NCBI RefSeq assembly: GCF_014647075.1
Contig: NZ_BMOM01000010.1
Location: forward strand, 1 to 64,000
Length of the DNA: 64,000 nucleotides
Reading direction: 5' to 3'
From: Deinococcus aerophilus
GTDB lineage: Bacteria > Deinococcota > Deinococci > Deinococcales > Deinococcaceae
The stretch's first letter is position 1, and each line of letters opens with the position of its first letter. Shown one piece after another: positions 16,618 to 25,878 of the stretch. The notes under the pieces are model-generated. The model worked only from the letters and a program-made list of their open reading frames with translations, did not search any database and was not told where the DNA came from. The position numbers and the translations under genes are program-made.

Positions 16618-16644
16618 CACGCCGGACCCCGTATGCTGGCGCGG

Positions 16645-17931
16645 ATGACCGAGTTTTCCCGTTCTTCCCGTGCCCAGCATCCCCCCGATCCCTTCAACCC
16701 AGCCCGCGAGGTCGCCGTGCGGGTGCTGCTGCGGGTGCTGGCCGGCGACACCTTCGCTGCTCCCGCGCTGGACAGCGCGCTGAATTCGGCGCGCCTGCCC
16801 GGGCGCGATTCGGGGCTGGCGACCCATATCGTGTACGGCACCCTGCGCCATCTGCCCAGCCTGGAAGCGGCCCTGGCACCCATGCTGAGCGGCGACACCC
16901 ACCCCAAGACGCGCGCCGTGCTGCTCGCCGGGGCCTTCGAGAAACTGCACCTGGACACGCCACCACACGCGGTGGTCAGCGAGTACGTGAACCTGGCGCG
17001 CGGCGCGCGGCTGGCCCCGTCCGGGCTGGTGAACGCCGTGCTGCGCCGGATCGAGGCCGTGGCCCCCGGCGAGCTCACCCACACCGAGATGGCTCCGTGG
17101 CTGGCCGACGCCTACCGCGCCGCGTACGGGGAGCAGGCGGCCTCCATCTTTGCTGATCTGCTGACCCCACAGCCGCTGTGGCTCAGCCTGTCAGAGCGCG
17201 GAGCGCAGGCGCTGGAGGCCGAGGGCAGCGCAGTCACCCCCGGACCACAGGGCATGGACCGGGTGGAACTGTCGCGCCCGCTGCGTGAAACCGAAGCGTT
17301 CGGGCAGGGCTGGGCGCAGCCCATCAACCCGGCCAGCCTGGCCTGTGTGGACGCGCTGGGCGATGTCAACGGTGTGCCGGTGCTGGACCTCGCCGGCGGC
17401 GCGGGCATCAAGGCGGCCATGCTCGCCGCGCGCGGAGCGTCCGTCACCAGCGTGGACGTGCTCGCCCGCAAGCACGACAGCGCCCGTGCCAACCTGAAAC
17501 GCCTGGGGCTGCGCGCCGACTTTGTGACGCACGATCTGAGCGCACCCGTGGACCTGCCGCCCGTCTCGCACGTGCTGCTGGACGCCCCGTGTACCGGCAG
17601 CGGCACCCTGCGCAGCCACCCGGAAATCAAGCTGCGGCTGACGCCACAGGCGGTGACGGCGGCGGCGCAGTTGCAGGCACAGATGTTGCCCCACGCCGCC
17701 GCGCTGGTGCAGCCGGGCGGCACCCTGGTCTACTCGGTGTGCTCGGTGCTGCCCCAGGAAGGAGCCGAGGTGGTGGCCCGGTTTCTGGATGGCCATCCGG
17801 AGTTCACGCCGGAAAGCATCCCCGAGGTCGAGGTGCCGCATGTTCCTGCAGGCCCCGGTCTGCTGACGGTGCCGGTAGACGGCATTGACGGCTTTTTCAT
17901 CGCCCGCCTGCGCCGCCGGCAGGAAGGGTAA
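16645..17931 (+). CDS. rsmB: 16S rRNA m5C967 methyltransferase RsmB
   Basis: Methylates C967 of 16S rRNA with SAM. The protein has 428 residues from the ATG at 16645. The N-terminal NusB-like domain (residues about 20-145) is followed by the RsmB catalytic domain with the SAM loop [17 protein letters not shown] near 250 and the motif [17 protein letters not shown] near 315. The catalytic cysteine lies in [15 protein letters not shown] near 365. A TATGCT box (16632-16637) ends seven bases before this ATG, which is why I prefer it to the ATG four codons upstream. Confidence 0.92.
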   Translation: MTEFSRSSRAQHPPDPFNPAREVAVRVLLRVLAGDTFAAPALDSALNSARLPGRDSGLATHIVYGTLRHLPSLEAALAPMLSGDTHPKTRAVLLAGAFEKLHLDTPPHAVVSEYVNLARGARLAPSGLVNAVLRRIEAVAPGELTHTEMAPWLADAYRAAYGEQAASIFADLLTPQPLWLSLSERGAQALEAEGSAVTPGPQGMDRVELSRPLRETEAFGQGWAQPINPASLACVDALGDVNGVPVLDLAGGAGIKAAMLAARGASVTSVDVLARKHDSARANLKRLGLRADFVTHDLSAPVDLPPVSHVLLDAPCTGSGTLRSHPEIKLRLTPQAVTAAAQLQAQMLPHAAALVQPGGTLVYSVCSVLPQEGAEVVARFLDGHPEFTPESIPEVEVPHVPAGPGLLTVPVDGIDGFFIARLRRRQEG

Positions 17932-17971
17932 GACTGTTTCGGGCCACAGCTTCCCGAATCCCCAACACAGA

Positions 17972-18005
17972 CGGGGTGCCCTGGATTTACACCCAGGGCA
18001 CCCCG
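17972..18005. terminator. Bidirectional hairpin between rsmB and deoD
   Basis: A perfect 13-bp stem (17972-17984 with 17993-18005) around an 8-base loop. The flanks CCAACA and TGTTGG can extend it after a small internal loop. There is no long T tract. It separates convergent genes. Confidence 0.65.
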
Positions 18006-18017
18006 CCGCTGTTGGTC

Positions 18018-18734
18018 TCAGCCCTGCTGAATGTTCAGCGCGGCGTCCAGCGCCACCTCGATCATCTGATCGAAGGTCTGCTGCCGCTCCTCCGCCGTCG
18101 TCTCCTCACGGGTGACCAGATGGTCACTGATGGTCAGGACGGTCAGTGCCCGCACGCCATGCTTGGCAGCCAGCGTGTACAGCCCGGCGGCCTCCATCTC
18201 CACAGCCAGCACGCCGTAATCGGCCCAGATTTTGTACTGGTCGAAGTCGTCGTGGTAGAAGGTGTCGCTGCTCATGATGTTGCCGACGTGTGTGGTGAAG
18301 CCGCGCTCGCGCGCGATCTGGTAGGCCGCCATCAGCAGGCCGAAGTCCGCAATGGGCGCGAAGGTCTTCTCGCCAAAGCGGATGCGGTTGATGTTGCTGT
18401 CGGTGGAGGCCGCCTGTGCCAGCACGATGTCGCGTACATGCACGTCCGGCTGGTAGCTGCCCGCCGTGCCCACCCGGATCAGGTTCTTGCAGCCGTAGTC
18501 GGTGATCAGCTCACTGACATAGATCATGGCGCTGGCAATGCCCATGCCGGTGCCCTGCACGCTGACCTTCTGGCCCTTATAGGTGCCGGTGTAGCCTGAC
18601 ATGCCGCGCACGGTGTTGTGCAGCACGGGATTTTCAAAGAAGGTCTCGGCGATGTGCTGGGCGCGCCGGGGGTCGCCCGGCAACAGGACGGTCTCGGCAA
18701 TCTGGCCTTTTTCTGCGTTCAGGTGAAGACTCAT
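18018..18734 (-). CDS. deoD: Purine-nucleoside phosphorylase, DeoD type
   Basis: Splits purine (deoxy)nucleosides with phosphate in the salvage pathway. The protein has 238 residues, the size of the hexameric bacterial enzyme. Visible motifs are [14 protein letters not shown] near residues 17-30, the signature [17 protein letters not shown] near 61-77, VEMEAAGLY near 177-185 and the catalytic aspartate in ISDHLV near 203. The ATG follows a TAGCCT box (18742-18747, minus) by seven bases. It may therefore have its own leaderless transcript in addition to read-through from the alaX gene upstream. Confidence 0.95.
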   Translation of the reverse strand: MSLHLNAEKGQIAETVLLPGDPRRAQHIAETFFENPVLHNTVRGMSGYTGTYKGQKVSVQGTGMGIASAMIYVSELITDYGCKNLIRVGTAGSYQPDVHVRDIVLAQAASTDSNINRIRFGEKTFAPIADFGLLMAAYQIARERGFTTHVGNIMSSDTFYHDDFDQYKIWADYGVLAVEMEAAGLYTLAAKHGVRALTVLTISDHLVTREETTAEERQQTFDQMIEVALDAALNIQQG

Positions 18735-18763
18735 GCCGCCCAGGCTAGCAGGCCGGGAGCCGT

Positions 18764-19969
18764 TTACCCAGCCGCCCCCTCGGCCGCAACCCGCGCCCCA
18801 ACCACAGCTGCCAGGAACCGGGCCGGTTCCAGAGTGACTCCCTGTGCCAGTTCCGCACGCCCGCCTCCCTTGCCTCCGGTCACGGCCAGGGCCGCCCGCA
18901 GAATCTCGCCGGCGTGCACCCCGGCCCGTCCGCTCGCCACCCCGCAGCGGCCACCGGGGGCCAGCACCGCCAGCACCGCGCCGTCCGGCACTGCCGCCAG
19001 CGCCGGGGCGAGCAGGGCGGGGTCCTCCAGCGTCAGGGTCAGCAGGCCGTGTTCATCCGCCGGGGCGGTGGTCACGCGCACGCGGGCCAGCGTCTCGCGC
19101 AGGCGGGCGGTTTCAGCCTTTGTGGCGCCCAGCTCGGCGTTCAGGGCAGCCACCCGGTCCGGAAGTCCCTCCACCGGCACACTGAAGTCCTGGGCCAGGG
19201 CGCGGGCCTCCCGATAAACGCCGCCCAGGTACTCGGCCGCCTCCTCACCGGCCATGAAGGTCACGCGGGTCACGCCGCCGCGAATGCGCTCGGTCCGCAG
19301 CGCAACCACCGGGGCAGCCAGGCTGGCGTGGGGAACATGCGTGCCGCCACACGCGCTGACATCAAACGGCTGACCGTCCTCCCGGCGGAAGATCACCAGC
19401 CGCACCTGCCCGCGCACCTTGGTTTCCCGGCGCAGCGGGTACGCTCCCAGGTGTTCCTCGGGCACGCTGGGCGTTTCCAGGATGAGGCGGGTCCGGGCCA
19501 GGGTCTCGCGCAGCAGCTGTTCGGCGGCGCGCACGTCCTTCTCGGTCGGGTCACCGCGCAGGTCCAGGGTGCATTCGGGGCGGGTCATGTTGACCGCCTC
19601 CACCGTGAAGGCCGGGCTGATCTGCACGAAGGCCTGCGCCAGCAGATGTTCACCGCTGTGCCGCTGCATGTGCCGCCAGCGCCGCGCGGCGTCCACCACC
19701 CCCGTAACTGCGGTGCCGGGAGCGGGAGGTGGACCGCCCAGGCGGTGCCAGATCTCGCCACTGGACTTGTCCTTGCGGGTGTCGGTCACGCTGGCCTCTC
19801 CCCCATTCCAGCGCAGCACGCCGTGATCCGCACCCTGGCCGCCGCCCTCCGGGTAGAAGGCGGTGGCGTCCAGCAGGACCTCAGGGTTACCCCCCTCCCC
19901 GCGCACCGCCTGCACCTGGGCCCCGAAGCTCAGGCCGACCGCGTCCTCGTGGTAAAGGGCGCGGGTCAT
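18764..19969 (-). CDS. AlaX-type alanyl-tRNA editing protein with DHHA1 domain
   Basis: Free-standing homologue of the editing half of alanyl-tRNA synthetase, which hydrolyses mischarged Ser- or Gly-tRNA(Ala). The protein has 401 residues, the long AlaX-L form. The zinc ligands are HSGEH near residue 108 and CGGTH near 205. A coiled-coil stretch ([20 protein letters not shown]) precedes a C-terminal DHHA1 domain with [13 protein letters not shown]. The ATG at 19969 overlaps the stop of the DsbA-like gene (ATGA), so it is translated from the same operon. Nucleic-acid binding by DHHA1 is inferred from the family. Confidence 0.9.
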   Translation of the reverse strand: MTRALYHEDAVGLSFGAQVQAVRGEGGNPEVLLDATAFYPEGGGQGADHGVLRWNGGEASVTDTRKDKSSGEIWHRLGGPPPAPGTAVTGVVDAARRWRHMQRHSGEHLLAQAFVQISPAFTVEAVNMTRPECTLDLRGDPTEKDVRAAEQLLRETLARTRLILETPSVPEEHLGAYPLRRETKVRGQVRLVIFRREDGQPFDVSACGGTHVPHASLAAPVVALRTERIRGGVTRVTFMAGEEAAEYLGGVYREARALAQDFSVPVEGLPDRVAALNAELGATKAETARLRETLARVRVTTAPADEHGLLTLTLEDPALLAPALAAVPDGAVLAVLAPGGRCGVASGRAGVHAGEILRAALAVTGGKGGGRAELAQGVTLEPARFLAAVVGARVAAEGAAG

Positions 19970-20961
19970 GGCCGGGGGGCGTCCACAGCGCGGGCATACC
20001 TGATGAGTTGCAGCAGGGCAGCCGTGTTCGAAGGATCGGGGACGGCGTAGCCGTTCACGAAAACGCTGGGGGTACCGTTCAGGCCCAGCCGCCGGGCCTC
20101 GGCCAGTCCAGCGTCCACGGCCGCCTTGCCGCCGCGTGTGTTCAGGCAGGTCTTGAAGGGGCCGGCCTTCAGGCCCACGTCGGCAGCCAGGGCCACAAAG
20201 GCCCCGGCCGCATTTCCGGTCAGCCAGGAGCGGTCCCGGAACAGGGCGTCTTTGTAGGCCCAGAACTTGCCCTGCTGCCCGGCGCACTCGCTCGCCTCGG
20301 CGGCCGGGCGGGCCAGCGCGTGAATGGATTCCAGCGGAAACTGATGAAATTCCACCCGCACGTCGTCTGGCAGGGCGCGCAGCAGGGCGGGCAGGGTCTG
20401 GGTTTCAAACCGCTCGCAGTACGGGCACTGAAAATCGCTGTAGACCCGCAGCACCACGGCCGCCGCCTTGCGGGCGGGCAGGGCGTGCGAGGTCGGTGCA
20501 AAGTCGGCGGCGGGCACGCGGCTCAGGCCCAGGCCCACGGTCAGGCGTCCACCCACCGTCTTGACGGTGATCTCAAAGGGATCGGCCTCAACTGTTATCC
20601 CTTCCGGCAGCTTTGCGGCGACTTCCGGGCGCTTCAGGAAGGACAGCAGCGGTTCGGCCAGCCCGGGCCCGAAACCGCTGAGCAGGCCGGTCAGCTCGGC
20701 GGCCCGCGCCGCGCCGGAGCCGCTGGCCGGGGCCACACTGATCGTCGCCCCCGTCAGGTAGCCACTTCGGCTCTGCAGGACGACCCGCGCCCCGTCGGGA
20801 AAGGTCAGCGTGCCCGCCGCGTCCGGTTTGACTCCGGCCAGCGCGGGCTCCTTCAGAAAGGGAGCCAGGAGTTGCCCCACCTGTGCTCCCGCGCCGCCCA
20901 GGCCCGAGCACGCCAGTCCCGCCGCCAGCGCCAGGGTCCGTCTGTGTCCATTCGCTTTCAC
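19966..20961 (-). CDS. Exported DsbA-like thioredoxin-fold protein
   Basis: A 331-residue protein with an N-terminal export signal (TLALAAGLACSGLGGAGAQ), a middle region of about 100 residues of unknown fold, and a C-terminal thioredoxin_4/DsbA domain with the redox pair YSDFQCPYCERF and the cis-proline loop NGTPSVFVNG. It probably acts on disulfides outside the cytoplasm. The start is uncertain. The GTG at 20961 lacks a ribosome site. A TTG at 20979, six codons earlier, has GAGGG five bases upstream. It lies 26 bases after lysX and overlaps alaX. Confidence 0.87.
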   Translation of the reverse strand: MKANGHRRTLALAAGLACSGLGGAGAQVGQLLAPFLKEPALAGVKPDAAGTLTFPDGARVVLQSRSGYLTGATISVAPASGSGAARAAELTGLLSGFGPGLAEPLLSFLKRPEVAAKLPEGITVEADPFEITVKTVGGRLTVGLGLSRVPAADFAPTSHALPARKAAAVVLRVYSDFQCPYCERFETQTLPALLRALPDDVRVEFHQFPLESIHALARPAAEASECAGQQGKFWAYKDALFRDRSWLTGNAAGAFVALAADVGLKAGPFKTCLNTRGGKAAVDAGLAEARRLGLNGTPSVFVNGYAVPDPSNTAALLQLIRYARAVDAPRP

Positions 20962-20987
20962 CGGGCCATGGTAGGGCAAGGCGGCCC

Positions 20988-21839
20988 TCAGGCCAGCAGA
21001 CCCACGGCGTACTCGCCCATCCGGCGGGGAATGTCCACGCCGGTGGTCGCCACGCTGTTCTTGAACTCCATGGTGTGGTTGATCTCGATGATCAGCAGGC
21101 CGCGCTGAGGGTCCTCTACCAGATCGATGGCGACAACCTGGCCGTCCACGGCGGCGGCGGCCCGCACCGCCAGATCGGCGAGGTCCGGCGTGACCGGGCA
21201 GTTGCTCGCCTTGGCCCCGCGCGCCGTGTTGGTGATCCAGTGCTCGGAGGTGCGGTAGATCGCGCCGATGCACTCGCCGCCAACCACGAAGGCACGGATG
21301 TCGCGCCCCGGCTTGGCGATCAGTTCCTGAACGTAGAAGATGCCATGCTGAGGCCCACCCAGCACTTCCTTGTGCTCGATGACCGCCTCGGCAGCGGCGC
21401 GGTCGTTCAGGCGGCTGACCATGCGGCCCCATGAGCCGACCGTGGGCTTGAGCACCACCGGGTAGCCCAGGTCTTCGATGAGCGCCAGCGCCGCGTCACC
21501 GTCGAAGGCGACCCCGGTGCGCGGAGTGGGCAGGCCCGCGGCGTGCAGGCGGGCATTCGTCGCCAGCTTGTCGCCACACAGTTCGATGACGTGCGCGGGA
21601 TTGATGACGCGCACGCCAAAGCCTTCCAGGGCGCGGGTGACCGCGTGACCGCGGGTCTGGCTGACGCAGCGTTCCAGCGCGACCTTCCACGGCACCTGGG
21701 CCCGCCCGGCGTCGTCGAAGGTGAGCTTGAGCTGCGGCACGTACACCTTGTCGTAGGGCACGCCCAGGGCGTCGAGCGCCTCAAAGAGCATCTTCTCGTC
21801 GGGACGGATGCGGTCATACAGCACAGCGAGTTCGGCCAT
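20988..21839 (-). CDS. lysX: Alpha-aminoadipate--LysW ligase LysX
   Basis: ATP-grasp enzyme that joins the amino group of alpha-aminoadipate to the C-terminal glutamate of LysW in lysine biosynthesis. The protein has 283 residues. ATP-grasp segments include [14 protein letters not shown] near residues 129-142, YVQELI with RDIRAFVV near 170-185 and [14 protein letters not shown] near 250-263. The loop [15 protein letters not shown] contains N-T-A-R-G, which in the family marks preference for aminoadipate over glutamate. AGGA lies six bases before the ATG at 21839. It is the next gene after lysW. Confidence 0.93.
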   Translation of the reverse strand: MAELAVLYDRIRPDEKMLFEALDALGVPYDKVYVPQLKLTFDDAGRAQVPWKVALERCVSQTRGHAVTRALEGFGVRVINPAHVIELCGDKLATNARLHAAGLPTPRTGVAFDGDAALALIEDLGYPVVLKPTVGSWGRMVSRLNDRAAAEAVIEHKEVLGGPQHGIFYVQELIAKPGRDIRAFVVGGECIGAIYRTSEHWITNTARGAKASNCPVTPDLADLAVRAAAAVDGQVVAIDLVEDPQRGLLIIEINHTMEFKNSVATTGVDIPRRMGEYAVGLLA

Positions 21840-21930
21840 AACAGGTCCTGGGGGCAAGCCGTCAGCATTCAGCGGTCAGGGTGGGCCCCCACGTGGGGGC
21901 CGGACGCTGACCGCTGGGTGCCGGTACGGG

Positions 21931-22105
<175 letters not shown>

Positions 22106-22161
22106 ACTTACTCCTTACGTTCGACAGGTTAACGCTTAAATAATCTATCAAACGATATTGA
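22106..22161 (-). promoter_or_regulatory. AT-rich gap with probable lysW promoter
   Basis: This 56-base gap is much richer in A and T than its surroundings and ends in a strong ribosome site (AAGGAG). Possible -10 boxes are TAGATT and TATTTA on the minus strand, but I cannot pick a -35. Confidence 0.4.
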
Positions 22162-22506
22162 CTAGACAGCCGTCCCGTCGTCATCCTCGAATTCCAGCTC
22201 GATGTTTGCCCGGCAGTGGGGGCAGGTGACGACACTGACCTCCGAGCCGTCAGTGCCCTGCACGACCGGCGACGCCGCCAGCAGATCCTCGGTGACCTCG
22301 AATTCCTCGCCGCAGTTGGGGCAGGTGGTGAGGATGCCCAGCAGCTCCAGCTCGAAGTCCTCCCCGGGACCGTTGTGGGTCACCTCCATCTCGGCATGAC
22401 ACGAATCGCACACAATGACGTCCCCGACCGTCAGCTCGGCGCGGTCCTGCTCCGTGAGTTCCAGCACCTCCGCGCACACGGGGCACTCTATTTCCAGCGT
22501 AGTCAT
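22162..22506 (-). CDS. Duplicated LysW-like zinc-ribbon protein
   Basis: A 114-residue acidic protein made of two similar zinc-ribbon units. Unit one has CPVC near residue 8 and CDSC near 33, in the context GDVIVCDSCHAEMEV. Unit two has CPNC near 62 and CPHC near 95. The spacing and wording of unit one resemble the zinc domain of LysW (GELVVCEDCGAELEV in Thermus, from memory). It lacks the EDWGE tail needed to carry aminoadipate. It lies between lysU and the cysteine-free lysW, so a role in the carrier system is a reasonable guess. Function is unknown. Confidence 0.75.
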   Translation of the reverse strand: MTTLEIECPVCAEVLELTEQDRAELTVGDVIVCDSCHAEMEVTHNGPGEDFELELLGILTTCPNCGEEFEVTEDLLAASPVVQGTDGSEVSVVTCPHCRANIELEFEDDDGTAV

Positions 22507-22516
22507 GCCCGACAGT

Positions 22517-23029
22517 TTAAGGGGTTCCCTCGTCGGCGGGACGCTCGCCCGGAAAACGGCCGTGCTTCTTGAAAAAGGCCAGGATGCTGCCCTCGGCCAG
22601 CGCCTCGCGCAGGAACTCGGGGGGTGGGGGCAGCTGGAAGGTCTCGCTTCCGCGCGTGAGCACCCCCGAAGCCAGGTCCAGCTGAACCGTGTCGCCGTCC
22701 TGCAGCGTATCTGTCAGGTCGGCCTCGAAGGCGGGAATGCCCAGATTCAGCAGATTGCGGTAGTGGATGCGCGCAAAGCTGGGAGCGATGATCGCCCCGA
22801 CCTGCAGCTTCTTGAGGGCCTGCGGGGCATATTCGCGGCTGGAGCCCAGGCCCCAGTTGCGCCCGCCCACCAGCACATCGCCGGGCTGCACCTGCGCGGC
22901 AAACTCGGGCCGCACGTAATGAAACGCGAAGGTCTGGAACACGTCCTCGCCCGCCATGAACGGCGCGAACTTGCCGGGCAGGATGTCGTCGGTGTTCACG
23001 CTGTCGCCAAATTTCCAGATTCGGGGCAT
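22517..23029 (-). CDS. lysU: Homoaconitase small subunit LysU
   Basis: Small subunit of the [4Fe-4S] homoaconitase that isomerises homocitrate to homoisocitrate in the aminoadipate lysine pathway. The protein has 170 residues. It begins [21 protein letters not shown] and contains the substrate loop [17 protein letters not shown] near residues 55-71, typical of the IPMI/homoaconitase swivel domain. The start is the ATG at 23029, with AAAGGA about eight bases upstream. By sequence alone a 3-isopropylmalate dehydratase small subunit is the alternative, and the lysW/lysX neighbours favour homoaconitase. Confidence 0.88.
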   Translation of the reverse strand: MPRIWKFGDSVNTDDILPGKFAPFMAGEDVFQTFAFHYVRPEFAAQVQPGDVLVGGRNWGLGSSREYAPQALKKLQVGAIIAPSFARIHYRNLLNLGIPAFEADLTDTLQDGDTVQLDLASGVLTRGSETFQLPPPPEFLREALAEGSILAFFKKHGRFPGERPADEGTP

Positions 23030-23042
23030 ATTGTTTTTCCTT

Positions 23043-23885
23043 TCAACCTGAGCGGGCGAATTCGGCGGCCCGCTGCACTTGCCCGGCACTGGGCCGGACG
23101 CCGGTATACAGCACGAACTGCTCCAGGGCCTGGCGAGCAGCCACCTCCGCGCCGGTGATGACCTGCTTTCCGGCGGCGCGGCCTGCGCAGATCAGCGGGG
23201 TTTCAGTGGGCAGGGCCACCACGTCGAAGATCGTCTCGGCGGCCGCGACCGCCGGCGCCGGAAAGGCCAGCTCCGCCGCTTCGGAGCCACCGGCCATGCC
23301 GATGGGCGTCACGTTGATGAGCAGCGCGGGGCGCAGGTCGCCCAGCCCGGCCCGCCAGTCGTAGCCGCAGCCCTGGGCCAGCGCCCGGCCCGCGTGTTCG
23401 TTGCGGGCGACAATCACGCCGCGGGTGAATCCGGCGTCCCGGAACGCCGAGGCCACCGCCTTGCCCATGCCGCCGCTGCCGCGCAGCGCGAACGGCGTGT
23501 CCGGTGCGAGCCGGTACTCCTCAATCAGCTGGCGGACGGCGAGGTAATCGGTGTTGTAGGCCCGCAGGAATCCGTCATCGTTGACGATGGTGTTCACCGA
23601 GCCGATGGCCGCCGCCGAGGGCGTCAGCTCGTCCAGAAACCCGATGCAGGCTTCCTTGAACGGCATGGACACCGCGCAGCCGCGAATGCCCAGCGCCCGC
23701 ACGCCGCCGATGGCCGCACCGAGGTCGCTGGTGGTGAAGGCCTTGTAGATGAAATCCAGCCCCAGTTCGGCGTACAGAAAGTTGTGAAAGCGGGTGCCAA
23801 AATGGCCGGGCCGTCCCGCCAGCGAGATGCACAGCCGGGTGTCCCGGCTGATCGGGCGAGGCCCCGTGGAGGGCGCGCCGCTCAC
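23043..23885 (-). CDS. Shikimate dehydrogenase-like protein (AroE superfamily)
   Basis: A 280-residue NAD(P)-dependent enzyme of the shikimate dehydrogenase superfamily. The catalytic lysine is seen in SMPFKEAC near residue 67 and the aspartate in AYNTDYLAV near 103. The nucleotide loop reads RGSGGMGKAVASAF near 127, as in HI0607/SdhL-type paralogues rather than GAGGA of true AroE. Its natural substrate is unknown. Its GTG overlaps the stop of the homoaconitase large subunit (GTGA), and lysU follows 13 bases later. It therefore sits inside the lysine operon, splitting the two homoaconitase subunits. Confidence 0.87.
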   Translation of the reverse strand: MSGAPSTGPRPISRDTRLCISLAGRPGHFGTRFHNFLYAELGLDFIYKAFTTSDLGAAIGGVRALGIRGCAVSMPFKEACIGFLDELTPSAAAIGSVNTIVNDDGFLRAYNTDYLAVRQLIEEYRLAPDTPFALRGSGGMGKAVASAFRDAGFTRGVIVARNEHAGRALAQGCGYDWRAGLGDLRPALLINVTPIGMAGGSEAAELAFPAPAVAAAETIFDVVALPTETPLICAGRAAGKQVITGAEVAARQALEQFVLYTGVRPSAGQVQRAAEFARSG

Positions 23886-25138
23886 GCCGCCCCCACATCC
23901 TCGGGCAGCGCGATCCGGCCCATCACAGCCGTCGCCGCCGCCACCGCCGGGCTGGCCAGGTACACGCGCGCGTCCTTGTCGCCCATGCGCCCGATGAAGT
24001 TGCGGTTGGAGGTGGACACGCAGACCTCGCCGGGGGCGAGCACGCCCTGATGCCGGCCCATGCACGGGCCACAGCCGGGGGTGCCCAGCGCCGCGCCCGC
24101 CCGCTGCAGGGTCAGCAGCGTACCGTCCTCCATGGCCTGCTCCATCACCTGTGAGCTGGCCGGAATGACCAGCAGGCGGGTGCCGGGACTGACCTTGCGG
24201 CCGCGCAGCACCTCGGCGGCGGCGTGCAGGTCTTCCAGGCGGCCGTTCGTACAGGTACCGATAAAGACCTGATCGACCCGCAGGCCACGCAGCTCAGACA
24301 CGTCGTGCACGTTGTCCACCTCGCTGGGGGCGCTCATGCGGGGATTCAGGACACTCAGGTCGAGTTCGATCTCGCGCACATACGCCGCGCCCTCGTCAGG
24401 GTAGACCCATCCAGGCACGTCATACAGGTCCAGAATCTCGCCTCCGGGGACGACCAAGCCGGCCTTCGCACCCGCCTCCACACACAGGTTCGCCAGCGTC
24501 ATGCGCTCGCCGCGCGTGAAGCGGTCGCCGGCATGCAGCTCGATGCTCTGGTAGGTTGCGCCGTCCGCTCCCAGGACGCGGATCATCTCCAGGGCGGCGT
24601 CCTTGGCGCTGACTCCCTGCCTCAACTCACCGGTAAACGTCACCTTGACGCTTTCGGGAACGCGCAGCCAGGTCTTGCCGCTGGCGGCGGCCAGGGCGAT
24701 GTCGGTGGCCCCCATGCCGGTGCCGAAGGCAGCGACCGCGCCGTAGGTGGTCGAGTGGCTGTCCGAGCCCAGCACGATCCACCCGGGCTGCGCCAGCCCC
24801 TCCTCCATCAGCACCTGATGGCAGATGCCGCGCCCCACGTCGAACAGGCGCACGCCCGTTTCGGCGGCGTACTCGCGCGCCTCCTTCTGGGCCTGCGCCA
24901 CACTGACCGTCGAGGCGGGCGCGACATGGTCCACAACGATGGAGACGCGCTCGGGGTACTTCGGGGTGGCGGCCAGGTCGCGGCGCATCCGCTCAATGAA
25001 GCTCTGGGCGATGGAATCCACGACCATCACCTGATCCACGTCCACCACGGCAAGGTCGCCGGCGTATACGGTCTGGGTGCCGCGCCGGGAGAGTATTTTT
25101 TCCGCCATGGTCTGCGGGCGGACGACAGCTTCAGTCAT
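23882..25138 (-). CDS. lysT: Homoaconitase large subunit LysT
   Basis: Catalytic [4Fe-4S] subunit of homoaconitase, 418 residues. The cluster ligands are visible as GTCTNGR near residue 298 and GCGPCMG near 358. The substrate-side segments VDHVAP near 69, DVGRGICHQV near 99 and GSDSHSTTYGAV near 122 are also present. An isopropylmalate isomerase is the alternative by sequence, but the operon continues into lysU, lysW and lysX. The ATG at 25138 is preceded by CATGAT six bases upstream, compatible with a leaderless start. A second in-frame ATG lies ten codons on. Confidence 0.9.
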   Translation of the reverse strand: MTEAVVRPQTMAEKILSRRGTQTVYAGDLAVVDVDQVMVVDSIAQSFIERMRRDLAATPKYPERVSIVVDHVAPASTVSVAQAQKEAREYAAETGVRLFDVGRGICHQVLMEEGLAQPGWIVLGSDSHSTTYGAVAAFGTGMGATDIALAAASGKTWLRVPESVKVTFTGELRQGVSAKDAALEMIRVLGADGATYQSIELHAGDRFTRGERMTLANLCVEAGAKAGLVVPGGEILDLYDVPGWVYPDEGAAYVREIELDLSVLNPRMSAPSEVDNVHDVSELRGLRVDQVFIGTCTNGRLEDLHAAAEVLRGRKVSPGTRLLVIPASSQVMEQAMEDGTLLTLQRAGAALGTPGCGPCMGRHQGVLAPGEVCVSTSNRNFIGRMGDKDARVYLASPAVAAATAVMGRIALPEDVGAA

Positions 25139-25319
25139 GGCTCCATCATGCCGCACCCTTGCCTGGCCGGCGTGAGATTGACTGGATTTTGACACGAATA
25201 GTTTTCAACAGAAAAGCTGGCGGCGGGCAATTCAGCGAAGGCCACGCCGCCGGGACCGGGGAGCGCAACTGGAGAACGGCAGGGAATCCGGGGGCGCGTC
25301 AGGCACTACTCTGGTGGGC

Positions 25320-25835
25320 ATGGTGAAGCTGGATGAAACCCCCTTGCCCGGCGTGGGCGTGCGCTACGACTTTGATGGGCGCTTTGGCAAGCGCGTGGGC
25401 GTGATCACGCACCGCGACGGGCGGCGGGAGCTGTTCGTGTCGCTGCGCGAGGACCCCGATGCCTGCGCCCAGAACATCGTGCTCGCCGAGGACGAGGCCG
25501 AGGCGGTCGCCAATCTGCTGGGGGGCAGCGCCGTGACCCGCCGTATGGCCCAGAGCATGCAAGACATTGAGGGGCTGGCCATGGACTGGCTGCCACTGGC
25601 CGACACCACTCCCTTTGATGGCAAACCGCTGGGAAGCACCATGCTGCGGACCCGCACGGGCGCGAGCATCGTGGCGATCATGCGCGGAGGCGGCGCGATT
25701 CCTGCGCCGGGACCGGAATTCATTCTGCGTGCCGGAGACACGGTGGTGGTTGTCGGGACCGCCGACGGTGTGGTCCACGCCGCCCGGCTGCTGAACGGTG
25801 AGCCGCAGCAGAAAGTGACGGGCAGGACATCCTAG
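25320..25835 (+). CDS. RCK_C (TrkA-C) regulatory subunit, KhtT-like
   Basis: A 171-residue cytoplasmic protein. The N-terminal part resembles KhtT, and the C-terminal part is a TrkA-C/RCK_C ligand domain (KPLGSTMLRTRTGASIVAIM to GDTVVVVGTADGV). Such subunits gate CPA2 K+/H+ antiporters in response to small ligands such as cyclic di-AMP. The antiporter itself is the next gene, 43 bases on. The ATG at 25320 follows TACTCT (25307-25312) by seven bases, so the mRNA is probably leaderless. The GTG two codons earlier is less likely. Confidence 0.88.
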   Translation: MVKLDETPLPGVGVRYDFDGRFGKRVGVITHRDGRRELFVSLREDPDACAQNIVLAEDEAEAVANLLGGSAVTRRMAQSMQDIEGLAMDWLPLADTTPFDGKPLGSTMLRTRTGASIVAIMRGGGAIPAPGPEFILRAGDTVVVVGTADGVVHAARLLNGEPQQKVTGRTS

Positions 25836-25878
25836 ATTCCTGGCCAGAGCGTTCGATTCCTTCTTCCGGAGGTCCCCC

